7,842 nt of DNA. Origin: Aestuariivita sp049276915. GTDB taxonomy: Bacteria > Pseudomonadota > Alphaproteobacteria > Rhodobacterales > Rhodobacteraceae. The notes under the pieces were generated by a model. That model did not search any database. It was not told where the DNA came from and was given only the letters and a program-made list of their open reading frames with translations. How positions within the stretch are numbered: the stretch's first letter is position 1; the number at the start of each line of letters is the position of its first letter. The stretch covers positions 1-7,842 of the forward strand of contig NZ_JBASXK010000112.1 of NCBI RefSeq assembly GCF_049276915.1. Direction: 5' to 3'. This document shows positions 1 to 5,564 of the stretch, piece by piece. The position numbers were made by a program, and so were the translations under genes.

Positions 1-558
1 ATCGATGATGCCTTCCGCGTTGGCGAATATGTCGACATCGACGGCACCATGGGAGCGGTCGAAAAAATCTCGATCCGGTCGATGCAATTGCGCCATCACC
101 GTGGCGCGGTGCACACGATCCCATATGGCGAGATTCCCAAGCTGACGAACTTTTCGCGTGACTGGGTCATCATGAAGCTGAAATTCACAGTTCCGTTCGA
201 CACCGATCCCAACAAGATCAAGAAGATCTTCAAGCGCATCGGTGCCGAAATGATGGAAGATCCGCTTTACAAGGATGATTTCCTGCAGCCCTTCAAAAGC
301 CAGGGTGTGTTCGATATCGACGATGTCGGCATGGTGATCCGGGGCAAGTTCATGACCAAACCGGGCAAGCAGTTCATGATCCGCAAGGAAATCTTCAACA
401 AGGTCAAAGCCTATTTCGAAGAGGCCGGCATCGAGTTCGCCCGCCGCGAAGTGCGCGTGGCTCTGCCCGGCCATGATGCCGAACATGAGCTGAGCGAGGT
501 CGATAAGGCGACTATCGCCGCCGCCGCGGCTCAGAACGAGCAGCCCAACCCGGCATGA
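1..558 (+). CDS. MscS-family mechanosensitive ion channel, C-terminal part (5' end outside window)
   Basis: This frame is open from the first base, so the gene starts upstream and only its last 185 codons are present; the internal ATG at 49 is not the true start. The first ~45 residues carry the MscS beta-domain signature: F-R-V-G-E-Y-V at residues 5-11, a D-G-T-M-G-A-V-E-K-I stretch, an R-S-M-Q-L-R segment, and I-P-Y-G-E-I at 40-45 in place of the usual I-P-N. A mixed alpha/beta C-terminal domain follows (to about residue 155) and then a charged, alanine-rich tail. Family knowledge: such inner-membrane channels open under membrane tension and release solutes during hypo-osmotic shock. The pore helices lie in the missing part, so the subtype and any extra N-terminal domains cannot be judged. 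A terminator hairpin directly follows the stop, so this is the last gene of its transcript. Family assignment is firm; physiological role is inferred. Confidence 0.9.
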   Translation: MDDAFRVGEYVDIDGTMGAVEKISIRSMQLRHHRGAVHTIPYGEIPKLTNFSRDWVIMKLKFTVPFDTDPNKIKKIFKRIGAEMMEDPLYKDDFLQPFKSQGVFDIDDVGMVIRGKFMTKPGKQFMIRKEIFNKVKAYFEEAGIEFARREVRVALPGHDAEHELSEVDKATIAAAAAQNEQPNPA

Positions 559-571
559 GGCCCAGCCATGC

Positions 572-605
572 AAAAGGGGCCGCGCCAGTCTGCGCAGCCC
601 CTTTT
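572..605. terminator. Intrinsic terminator hairpin after the MscS-type gene, possibly bidirectional
   Basis: AAAAGGGGC (572-580) pairs perfectly with GCCCCTTTT (597-605). Inside the loop, GCGC 582-585 can also pair with GCGC 592-595, extending the structure. The T-run forms the 3' arm on the plus strand, 14 bases past the TGA of the channel gene, which is classic rho-independent form. Because the 5' arm begins with an A-run, the same hairpin has a T-run when read on the minus strand, so it may also end transcripts of the small minus-strand gene that stops at 681. Confidence 0.8.
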
Positions 606-680
606 CTCAGGCCATTTTTTTCGTCATGCCATGCCCGCCTGGCCAATAACCATGTCGGTCCGACAGATTGATGTCCCGGC

Positions 681-857
681 TCAGCCCATGTCCGCCTTGG
701 CTCGGGCGCGCAGACGCTCTTCGATGCCGTCGCGCGACAGCGCGGATTTCGGCCCACCCTTGAGGCGGTTCTTTTCCGTGACCCGCGCGCTGATATAGGC
801 GAAGGCCGCAACAAATCCCAAAGTTCCGAAAGTCAGTATTCCAAGTCCGAAGTCCAT
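681..857 (-). CDS. Small single-pass membrane protein, unknown function (58 aa)
   Basis: I do not recognise the family. The start is placed at the ATG at 857 because AAAGGAG sits six bases ahead of it on the minus strand, a near-ideal ribosome binding site; the in-frame start further upstream (914) has no such support and would add a composition unlike a protein N-terminus. The 58-residue product begins M-D-F-G-L-G-I-L, has one hydrophobic segment at about residues 3-22 (G, L, F, A rich), and then a highly charged tail of about 35 residues with many R/K and E/D. Positive charges just after the helix (R-V-T-E-K-N-R) predict a cytoplasmic C-terminus. It lies in the same direction as, and 124 bp downstream of, the other small membrane gene. 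A palindromic motif (948-964) lies about 90 bp before its start. Expression is likely given the RBS; function is unknown. Confidence 0.65.
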   Translation of the reverse strand: MDFGLGILTFGTLGFVAAFAYISARVTEKNRLKGGPKSALSRDGIEERLRARAKADMG

Positions 858-947
858 GGTCGTCTCCTTTCTGATACCATGAAAGGGATACGCAGGATAC
901 ATCATTTGGATCACGACAGTTTCTGAAAAAATGCAATTCTTTCATAA

Positions 948-964
948 GCATACAAAGGTATGCC
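948..964. promoter_or_regulatory. Palindromic operator-like motif, copy 1
   Basis: GCATAC (948-953), spacer AAAG, GTATGC (958-963): a perfect 6-bp inverted repeat followed by C. The 17-bp sequence matches a second site at 1275-1291 at 14 of 17 positions, and two of the three differences fall at symmetry-related positions. It lies between two co-directional small minus-strand genes, about 90 bp before the start of the downstream one, in an AT-rich stretch. The size and symmetry suit a dimeric transcription factor. The regulator is not identifiable from the sequence, and a small RNA hairpin is an alternative reading. Confidence 0.4.
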
Positions 965-981
965 AAAAATGCGCATTCAGA

Positions 982-1236
982 TCATGCGATTAGCGCGATC
1001 ACCCCGAGCCAGAAAATCGCAATGCCGATCAGGCCGAATTGCGCCGCAAAAAAGCTCACCAGTGCCAGCAATGTCAGCGCCCCGAGGGTAAAAGCCACCT
1101 GAAGACGATATGGCAGATCGGCAATCTGAGCTGCCACCTCATTGCTGTCACGCCCTGGCCACAGCCCACCCAACAGAGCCGAAGCCACATCCCTGCATCG
1201 GATCGCAACGGACCGGGTCAGCGAAGATGTTGCCAT
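982..1236 (-). CDS. Small two-helix membrane protein, unknown function (84 aa)
   Basis: No family is recognised. The ATG at 1236 is chosen over the GTG at 1242 because GAGG lies seven bases before the ATG but only one base before the GTG. The first ~44 residues are soluble and mildly amphipathic, with a cluster of arginines (R-S-V-A-I-R-C-R). Residues 45-84 are almost entirely hydrophobic and probably form two closely spaced membrane helices (about 45-64 and 67-84) joined by a Q-F-G turn, with the chain ending inside or right at the membrane (A-L-I-A). The layout resembles small inner-membrane proteins, but nothing points to an activity. The gene is divergent from purL with 156 bp between the start codons, and palindromic sites lie 39-68 bp upstream of its start. 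Coding status is supported by the RBS and by a clean soluble-then-membrane organisation. Confidence 0.6.
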   Translation of the reverse strand: MATSSLTRSVAIRCRDVASALLGGLWPGRDSNEVAAQIADLPYRLQVAFTLGALTLLALVSFFAAQFGLIGIAIFWLGVIALIA

Positions 1237-1272
1237 GGTCACACCTCGAAAATGGCTACGTTGGCTATAGGT

Positions 1273-1301
1273 TTGCGTACAAATGTATACCTAACATATA
1301 T
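1273..1301 (+). promoter_or_regulatory. Possible sigma70-type promoter for purL
   Basis: TTGCGT (1273-1278) and ATATAT (1296-1301) are 17 bp apart, giving a weak -35/-10 pair and an untranslated leader of roughly 85 bases before purL. The match to consensus is poor in the -35 element, so this is only a candidate. The operator-like palindrome at 1275-1291 would lie on top of its spacer, which would suit repression. Confidence 0.25.
1275..1291. promoter_or_regulatory. Palindromic operator-like motif, copy 2
   Basis: GCGTACAAATGTATACC aligns with GCATACAAAGGTATGCC at 948-964 (14 of 17 identical). The inverted repeat is less perfect here (GCGTAC against GTATAC, four of six pairs). It sits in the divergent region between the 84-aa membrane protein gene (start 1236, minus) and purL (start 1393, plus), so it could act on either. 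The match between two sites flanking the same small gene is the main argument for function. Confidence 0.4.
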
Positions 1302-1304
1302 GTT
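1293..1304. promoter_or_regulatory. Perfect 12-bp palindrome next to motif copy 2
   Basis: AACATATATGTT is identical to its own reverse complement. It begins one base after motif copy 2, and its centre is 16 bp from the centre of that motif; it shares the ACA...TGT pattern. It could be a second binding site for the same protein or simply part of an AT-rich promoter -10 region. Confidence 0.3.
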
Positions 1305-1392
1305 TGACCGAGTCCACGGCATTTGTCCCCCTTTCCCCCGCGCGGCGAAGCGGATAAAGACAGCCGCATCTGCCACAGGGGATGTTTGAGAG

Positions 1393-3552
1393 ATGCAGGA
1401 ACCGGCGATTACATCAGATCTGATTTCCGCCCACGGGCTGAGCCGCGATGAATATGATCTGATCCTGCAGATCATCGGTCGTGAACCCAGCTTCACGGAA
1501 CTCGGCATCTTCTCGGCAATGTGGAACGAGCATTGTTCCTATAAATCATCCAAGAAGTGGCTTCGCACCCTGCCCACCACCGGGCCTCAGGTCATCTGTG
1601 GCCCCGGCGAAAATGCCGGCGTGGTCGATATCGGTGACGGACAGGCAGTGGTGTTCAAGATGGAAAGCCACAACCACCCATCCTACATCGAACCGTTCCA
1701 GGGTGCAGCCACCGGCGTCGGCGGCATTCTGCGCGATGTCTTTACCATGGGCGCGCGTCCCGTGGCCTCGATGAACGCCCTGTCCTTTGGAGAGCCATCC
1801 CATCCCAAGACCCGGCAACTGGTCAATGGCGTGGTCGAGGGCATCGGTTCATATGGGAACTGCTTTGGTGTGCCCTGTGCAGGTGGAGAAGTGCGCTTTG
1901 ATCCGGCCTACAATGGCAACTGCCTTGTGAATGCATTTGCCGCCGGATTGGCGGATGCCGACAAGATCTTTTACTCAGCCGCCTCGGGCGTCGGCATGCC
2001 GGTGGTTTATCTTGGCGCAAAGACCGGTCGCGACGGTGTGGGTGGGGCTACCATGGCATCGGCCGAATTTGACGACACGATCGAGGAAAAGCGCCCCACG
2101 GTTCAGGTCGGTGACCCATTCACCGAAAAACGCCTGATGGAGGCCACGCTGGAGCTGATGCAGACCGGTGCCGTGATCTCGATTCAGGATATGGGCGCAG
2201 CCGGGCTGACCTGTTCTGCGGTGGAAATGGGTGACAAGGGCGATCTGGGTGTGCGCCTCGATCTCGAAAAAGTGCCGGTGCGCGAAGAGGCCATGACAGC
2301 CTATGAAATGATGCTGTCGGAAAGCCAGGAGCGCATGCTCATGGTGCTGCGCCCGGAAAAGGAAGCCGAGGCCAAGGCCGTGTTTGACAAATGGGACCTC
2401 GATTTCGCAATCGTTGGCGAGACAATCGCAGAAGACCGTTTCCTCATCATGCTGAATGGCGAGATCAAAGCCGACCTGCCGCTCAAGGCGCTGTCGGGCA
2501 ATGCCCCGGAATATGATCGCCCCTGGGAGGAAACGCCAGCTGCGGAGCCGCTTGGCGATGTGCCGCACATTGACCCGATCGATGCGCTCAAAGGCTTGAT
2601 CGGCTCGCCCAATTATGCTGCCAAGCAATGGGTCTATGAGCAATATGACACCATGGTCATGGGCGACAGTGCCCGCACACCGGGCCTTGGTGCCGGGATC
2701 ATCCGCGTGCATGGCACCCAAAAGGCGCTGGCCTTCACCTCGGATGTGACCCCCCGCTACGTCAAAGCCAACCCCATAGAGGGCGGCAAACAGGCCGTTG
2801 CCGAAGCCTATCGCAACCTGACCGCGGTCGGAGCCCGCCCGCTTGCCAGCACGGATAACCTGAATTTCGGCAATCCCGAGAAGCCTGCGATCATGGGCCA
2901 GTTCGTCGGTGCGATCAAAGGTATCGGTGAAGCCTGCGCTGCCCTGGACATGCCGATCGTGTCAGGGAATGTCTCGCTTTACAATGAAACCGACGGCCAG
3001 GCGATCCTGCCCACACCGACCATTGGAGCCGTGGGCCTTCTGGAAAGCACGGACGAGATCATCGGCAGTGACGTGCGTGAGGGTCACGTGATCCTTGTAG
3101 TCGGCGACACCATGGGCCATCTGGGCCAGTCTGCCCTTCTGGCCGAGGTTCTGGGACGGCGCGATGGCGATGCCCCCCCGGTCGATCTGGACGCCGAAAG
3201 ACGCAACGGTGAATTCATCCGTGCCAATCGCGACCTGATCAAGGCCTGCACTGATCTGGCTGATGGCGGTCTTGCATTGGCCGCTTTCGAGATGGGCGAG
3301 GCCGCAGGCGTCGGGGTGAGCCTTGATGCCGAAGACATGCCAACGCTTTTTGGTGAAGATCAGGCGCGCTATCTTATCGCGTGCAACTTTGATCAGGCCG
3401 AAGCGCTCATGGTGCGTGCCGGCAATGCCGGTGTGCCGGTTTCCAGCGTGGGACGCTTTACTGGGTCAACCGTGCGATTTGGATCCTCCGAGGCCCCGCT
3501 GTCTGATTTGTCCCACCTCTATCGCACCGCCTTTGCCGCCATGGTGGCCTGA
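1393..3552 (+). CDS. purL: Phosphoribosylformylglycinamidine synthase, small-type large subunit PurL (FGAM synthase II)
   Basis: Catalyses ATP-dependent conversion of FGAR plus glutamine-derived ammonia to FGAM, the fourth step of de novo purine synthesis, in the cytoplasm. At 719 aa it is the short PurL type, which works with separate PurS and PurQ subunits; those genes are not in this window. Visible landmarks: N-E-H-C-S-Y-K-S-S-K at 45-54 with the conserved histidine H47, E-S-H-N-H-P-S at 91-97, P-F-Q-G-A-A-T-G-V-G-G at 101-111, D-V-F-T-M-G-A-R-P at 115-123, a glycine-rich G-R-D-G-V-G-G-A-T at 212-220, Q-D-M-G-A-A-G-L at 265-272 and S-E-S-Q-E-R-M at 309-315, followed by the second AIRS-like half. 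No key residue appears lost. The start gives the usual family N-terminus; the ribosome binding site is poor (AGGGGA about 11 bases before the ATG). No clear terminator follows, so read-through into the bolA group 66 bp downstream is possible. Confidence 0.98.
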   Translation: MQEPAITSDLISAHGLSRDEYDLILQIIGREPSFTELGIFSAMWNEHCSYKSSKKWLRTLPTTGPQVICGPGENAGVVDIGDGQAVVFKMESHNHPSYIEPFQGAATGVGGILRDVFTMGARPVASMNALSFGEPSHPKTRQLVNGVVEGIGSYGNCFGVPCAGGEVRFDPAYNGNCLVNAFAAGLADADKIFYSAASGVGMPVVYLGAKTGRDGVGGATMASAEFDDTIEEKRPTVQVGDPFTEKRLMEATLELMQTGAVISIQDMGAAGLTCSAVEMGDKGDLGVRLDLEKVPVREEAMTAYEMMLSESQERMLMVLRPEKEAEAKAVFDKWDLDFAIVGETIAEDRFLIMLNGEIKADLPLKALSGNAPEYDRPWEETPAAEPLGDVPHIDPIDALKGLIGSPNYAAKQWVYEQYDTMVMGDSARTPGLGAGIIRVHGTQKALAFTSDVTPRYVKANPIEGGKQAVAEAYRNLTAVGARPLASTDNLNFGNPEKPAIMGQFVGAIKGIGEACAALDMPIVSGNVSLYNETDGQAILPTPTIGAVGLLESTDEIIGSDVREGHVILVVGDTMGHLGQSALLAEVLGRRDGDAPPVDLDAERRNGEFIRANRDLIKACTDLADGGLALAAFEMGEAAGVGVSLDAEDMPTLFGEDQARYLIACNFDQAEALMVRAGNAGVPVSSVGRFTGSTVRFGSSEAPLSDLSHLYRTAFAAMVA

Positions 3553-3559
3553 CGCTCTC

Positions 3560-3588
3560 TTGCACAGAACCTACAGTGGGATTACATC
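3560..3588 (+). promoter_or_regulatory. Weak candidate promoter for the bolA-grxD group
   Basis: TTGCAC (3560-3565) and TACATC (3583-3588) are 17 bp apart within the 66-bp gap between purL and the BolA-family gene. Each box matches the sigma70 consensus at only about half its positions. If it is not active, the group is transcribed from the purL promoter. Confidence 0.2.
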
Positions 3589-3618
3589 TTTGGAAAAGAC
3601 CAAGCCCGGAGCCCGCTC

Positions 3619-3855
3619 ATGCCGATGCACGCCCACCAGATAGAAGACTTGTTGCGCGAATCCTTTCCCAAGGCACAGATCACCGTGAATGGTGATGATG
3701 GCGTTCATATGTCCGCCATGGTCATTGACGAAAGCTTTCGAGGAAAGAATCGTGTCCAGCAACAACGCGCCGTATATGCCGCCCTCAAGGGCAAGATGGA
3801 CGGGGCCAACGGAGAGCTTCACGCGCTGGCGCTGACCACAAAGGCACCAGATTGA
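3619..3855 (+). CDS. BolA-family protein, IbaG-like
   Basis: A 78-residue protein with the complete BolA fold signature: F-R-G-K-N-R-V-Q-Q-Q-R at 40-50 (the conserved helix-turn-helix-like segment) and E-L-H-A-L-A-L-T at 66-73, whose H68 is the invariant histidine. The variable metal-ligand loop carries a histidine (G-V-H-M-S-A, H30) and the protein has no cysteine, which resembles E. coli IbaG/YrbA more than the Cys-containing BolA2 type. Family knowledge: such proteins form [2Fe-2S]-bridged complexes with CGFS monothiol glutaredoxins and take part in iron-sulfur trafficking or iron sensing; older annotations call them transcriptional regulators. The partner glutaredoxin is encoded two genes downstream. 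The ATG at 3619 is preferred to the one at 3625 because GGAG lies seven bases before it. The next start codon follows the stop by only four bases, so the genes are almost certainly co-transcribed. Confidence 0.93.
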   Translation: MPMHAHQIEDLLRESFPKAQITVNGDDGVHMSAMVIDESFRGKNRVQQQRAVYAALKGKMDGANGELHALALTTKAPD

Positions 3856-3859
3856 TCGA

Positions 3860-4105
3860 ATGGATATCGTGGCCATAATCCTGCTGTCTCTGGCGATCGT
3901 TCTGGTATCGGTCATCAGCGGAGCAATGGCACTTAAACGCACACGCGGCACCGAACGCGGCAGCCTGCCCGGCAAGGGCGACCACGTGATCGAAGCCAAT
4001 TACAGCTCGGGTGCGGGTGGAGGTGGGCACAGCACCACCTACAAAATCCCCCGCGATCCGCAGGAATACGCAAAAAGATTCGTCCCAAGGGAGAAACGGA
4101 AATGA
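3860..4105 (+). CDS. Small single-pass membrane protein between bolA and grxD, unknown function (81 aa)
   Basis: I do not recognise a named family. Residues about 4-25 form one strongly hydrophobic helix (I-V-A-I-I-L-L-S-L-A-I-V-L-V-S-V-I-S-G). It is followed by a basic K-R-T-R-G-T-E-R stretch that predicts a cytoplasmic C-terminus, a glycine/serine-rich linker (S-S-G-A-G-G-G-G-H-S) at about 49-58, and a charged end (R-D-P-Q-E-Y-A-K-R-F-V-P-R-E-K-R-K). There is no cysteine. The start lies four bases after the BolA stop, and the final codons overlap the grxD start as ATGA (4102-4105), so translation of all three genes is probably coupled. The lack of a good Shine-Dalgarno sequence ahead of 3860 fits this. 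Context suggests a membrane-linked role near the BolA-GrxD system, but that is inference from position only. Confidence 0.75.
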   Translation: MDIVAIILLSLAIVLVSVISGAMALKRTRGTERGSLPGKGDHVIEANYSSGAGGGGHSTTYKIPRDPQEYAKRFVPREKRK

Positions 4106-4464
4106 CTGACGCAGCGACCAGGATTCAGGAAACCAACAGCGCAAATGATGTGGTTCTTTACATGAAAGGGACCAAATCAATGCCCCAATGCGGCTTTTCC
4201 AGCCGGGTGGCGGGTGTGCTGAATTACATGGGTGTGGAATTCGCTGATGTGAACGTGCTGACGGATGAAGAATTGCGTCAGGGCATCAAGGATTTCTCGG
4301 ATTGGCCGACCATTCCCCAGCTTTACGTCAAAGGCGAATTCGTTGGCGGATGTGACATCATCACCGAAATGACGATGTCGGGCGAACTGGATCAGTTGTT
4401 TGAAGAAAACGGCGTGGCCTATGACAAGGAGGCCGCCAACAAGATCCGCGAAGCCAACGCCTGA
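4102..4464 (+). CDS. grxD: Monothiol glutaredoxin, Grx4/GrxD type (CGFS)
   Basis: A 120-residue single-domain glutaredoxin. Landmarks: V-V-L-Y-M-K-G-T at 17-24 with the glutathione-contacting K22, the active-site C-G-F-S at 30-33, the cis-proline motif W-P-T-I-P-Q-L-Y at 68-75, and the glutathione-binding G-G-C-D at 82-85. The length and the C-G-F-S site place it in the monothiol class. Family knowledge: two such proteins hold a [2Fe-2S] cluster with two glutathiones, deliver it to acceptor proteins, and form heterodimers with BolA proteins. The BolA-family gene upstream in the same unit strengthens this reading. The start overlaps the preceding stop (ATGA), and GGGAG at 4089-4093 is eight bases ahead of the ATG and can serve as RBS. 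A hairpin about 20 bases after the stop may end the transcript. Confidence 0.96.
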   Translation: MTDAATRIQETNSANDVVLYMKGTKSMPQCGFSSRVAGVLNYMGVEFADVNVLTDEELRQGIKDFSDWPTIPQLYVKGEFVGGCDIITEMTMSGELDQLFEENGVAYDKEAANKIREANA

Positions 4465-4485
4465 TTTTTCCTATACAGACTGAAA

Positions 4486-4516
4486 GCGGCCAGCCTTTGA
4501 AAAAGGGGCTGGCCGT
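4486..4516. terminator. Hairpin between convergent grxD and zapA
   Basis: CGGCCAGCC (4487-4495) pairs perfectly with GGCTGGCCG (4507-4515) around an 11-base loop. It lies 22 bases after the grxD stop. Neither strand has a strong T-run after the stem, so it may be a weak or factor-assisted terminator. Its place between two convergent units supports a 3'-end role for both. Confidence 0.55.
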
Positions 4517-4523
4517 GTTCATT

Positions 4524-4584
4524 GGGGGCTCTGCCCCCGTCCTTTCAGGACTCCCCCGCCGGTATTTTCGGCAAGAAGAATGGA
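4524..4584. repeat. Dispersed intergenic repeat with two tandem hairpins
   Basis: GGGGGCTCTGCCCCC (4524-4538) is a 6-bp stem with a 3-base loop, immediately followed by GTCCTTTCAGGAC (4539-4551), a 5-bp stem with a 3-base loop. Then comes CTCCCC, and after four more bases GGTATTTTCGGCAAGAAGAA. A related CTCCCC...GGTATTTT...AGAAAGAA sequence occurs on the other strand at the end of this window (7811-7842). Similar elements are, to my recollection, widespread at gene 3' ends in Rhodobacteraceae. It contains no reading frame; it probably acts as a 3'-end or transcript-stability structure. Confidence 0.6.
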
Positions 4585-4594
4585 GGGGCGGTCT

Positions 4595-4993
4595 TTAACT
4601 TCCTGCCGCTTTTTCTTCGACAGAGGCCGCAAGCGCCTCGGCGCGGGCGGCAAGTTCGGCAAGCGTGTCGGTGACAGATTGCGGAACCACGGGAACTTCG
4701 ATGCGCTCGGGTGCCGGGGCCGGTGCGGATTTCAGGTTGTCGATCTCGGCGTCGCGCTCGGCGAGCTTGCCTTCGATGACTTTGATCTTGTCTTCGACCG
4801 CGGCGGTCTTGTCGGCCAGCAACAGGCCCGCCATCAGCAGCATGCGCGCTTCGGGCATGCGCCCGATCTGATCCGACAGCACCTGGGCTTCGTCATCCAG
4901 CATCTTGGCTGCGGATTGCAGAAACTGCTCCTCGCCCTCCTGACAGGCCACCTGAAACGAACGTCCGCCGATATGAATGGTCACTTCGGGCAT
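4595..4993 (-). CDS. zapA: Cell division protein ZapA
   Basis: ZapA binds FtsZ filaments at mid-cell and promotes their bundling in the Z-ring. The 132-residue protein opens with the family's beta-hairpin and first helix (V-T-I-H-I-G-G-R-S-F-Q-V-A-C at 4-17, then Q-E-G-E-E-Q-F-L at 18-25). The R-M-P-E-A-R-M-L-L-M-A-G-L-L-L-A-D segment at 45-61 follows, and then a long coiled coil at about 62-90. A proline/alanine-rich linker (P-A-P-A-P-E-R at 91-97) and an extra alanine-rich tail of ~35 residues make it longer than the ~110 aa of E. coli ZapA, which appears common in alphaproteobacteria. AGGGGAGG lies 7 bases ahead of the ATG. The start shares one base with the stop of the upstream coiled-coil gene (TAATG), implying coupled translation. 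Confidence 0.93.
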   Translation of the reverse strand: MPEVTIHIGGRSFQVACQEGEEQFLQSAAKMLDDEAQVLSDQIGRMPEARMLLMAGLLLADKTAAVEDKIKVIEGKLAERDAEIDNLKSAPAPAPERIEVPVVPQSVTDTLAELAARAEALAASVEEKAAGS

Positions 4994-5496
4994 TATGTGT
5001 CCTCCCCTGCCGGCAGATCGCGGGCATTGTCCAGAAGCGGCAAGAGTTGATCCATGATTGCGCTGGCCTCGGCCATATCCGTGGCGCGGGTTGCGCGCAG
5101 GCTTTCGAGTTCGGCCAGCATGGCGCTATTGATCAGATGGGGTTCACCCACACCGGCCTCATTTGCCTCACGCAGGGCTGCATTGCTGGCGCGCAGCTGA
5201 TCATTGGCCTTGCGCAGGCGCTGGAGTTCGCTGTCGAGAGCCGCAAGCCGGTCAGGGCCTGCGCTGTCAGCGGCAGGTTTGGCTGCCTCAAGCTCGGCGG
5301 CATGTGCCGCCTTGAGCTTCTTGATGCGCTCTTCGAGCTGTGCCGTGACAATCTTTTCCTCGTCCAGCGCAGTGCGCAGCGCGTCAAGTTCACTGCTATC
5401 CACGGCGACCGGCTGACTGGAGAGCGCCTCGACGCCCTGTCCTATCCGGTCCATTGCCGTCATGATACGGCTCTGCAACTCTTCTATGTCACTCAT
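4993..5496 (-). CDS. Coiled-coil protein upstream of zapA, ZauP-like
   Basis: A 167-residue, highly charged protein with no hydrophobic segment and no cysteine. Heptad-like leucine/alanine spacing indicates coiled coils at about 35-72 and 83-114, separated by an alanine/proline stretch (A-A-K-P-A-A-D-S-A-G-P). A conserved-looking helical C-terminus follows (I-N-S-A-M-L-A-E-L-E-S-L-R-A at 122-135, then M-D-Q-L-L-P-L-L at 148-155). In Caulobacter the gene upstream of zapA encodes ZauP, a coiled-coil protein that binds ZapA and focuses the Z-ring. The same gene position, the one-base TAATG overlap with zapA and the protein type make a ZauP counterpart the best reading, although I cannot confirm sequence homology by eye. 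The start at 5496 follows AGGGAC/AGGG. The promoter should lie in the divergent region shared with transketolase. Confidence 0.7.
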   Translation of the reverse strand: MSDIEELQSRIMTAMDRIGQGVEALSSQPVAVDSSELDALRTALDEEKIVTAQLEERIKKLKAAHAAELEAAKPAADSAGPDRLAALDSELQRLRKANDQLRASNAALREANEAGVGEPHLINSAMLAELESLRATRATDMAEASAIMDQLLPLLDNARDLPAGEDT

Positions 5497-5564
5497 GCCC
5501 TGTCCCTATGCCCCGGTTGTCCTGTTGATCGGATCTCTGCGCGTCCCCTGGTCGAATCACGGCA

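Noticed and set aside
49..558. ATG at 49 as the start of the MscS-type gene
   Set aside because: The frame is open upstream and the residues before it (D-A-F-R-V-G-E-Y-V-D-I) belong to the conserved beta domain, so the gene begins before the window.
607..966. 119-codon minus-strand frame overlapping the 58-aa gene
   Set aside because: It is in another frame from the gene with the strong RBS at 857, crosses the leader region and has an unconvincing composition.
1239..1508. 89-codon minus-strand frame spanning the purL start
   Set aside because: It overlaps the purL N-terminus and the regulatory region and has no RBS or family features.
1975..2721. 248-codon open frame on the minus strand
   Set aside because: It lies wholly inside purL on the opposite strand, is rich in H, R and C in a way typical of antisense translation of GC-rich genes, and shows no domain.
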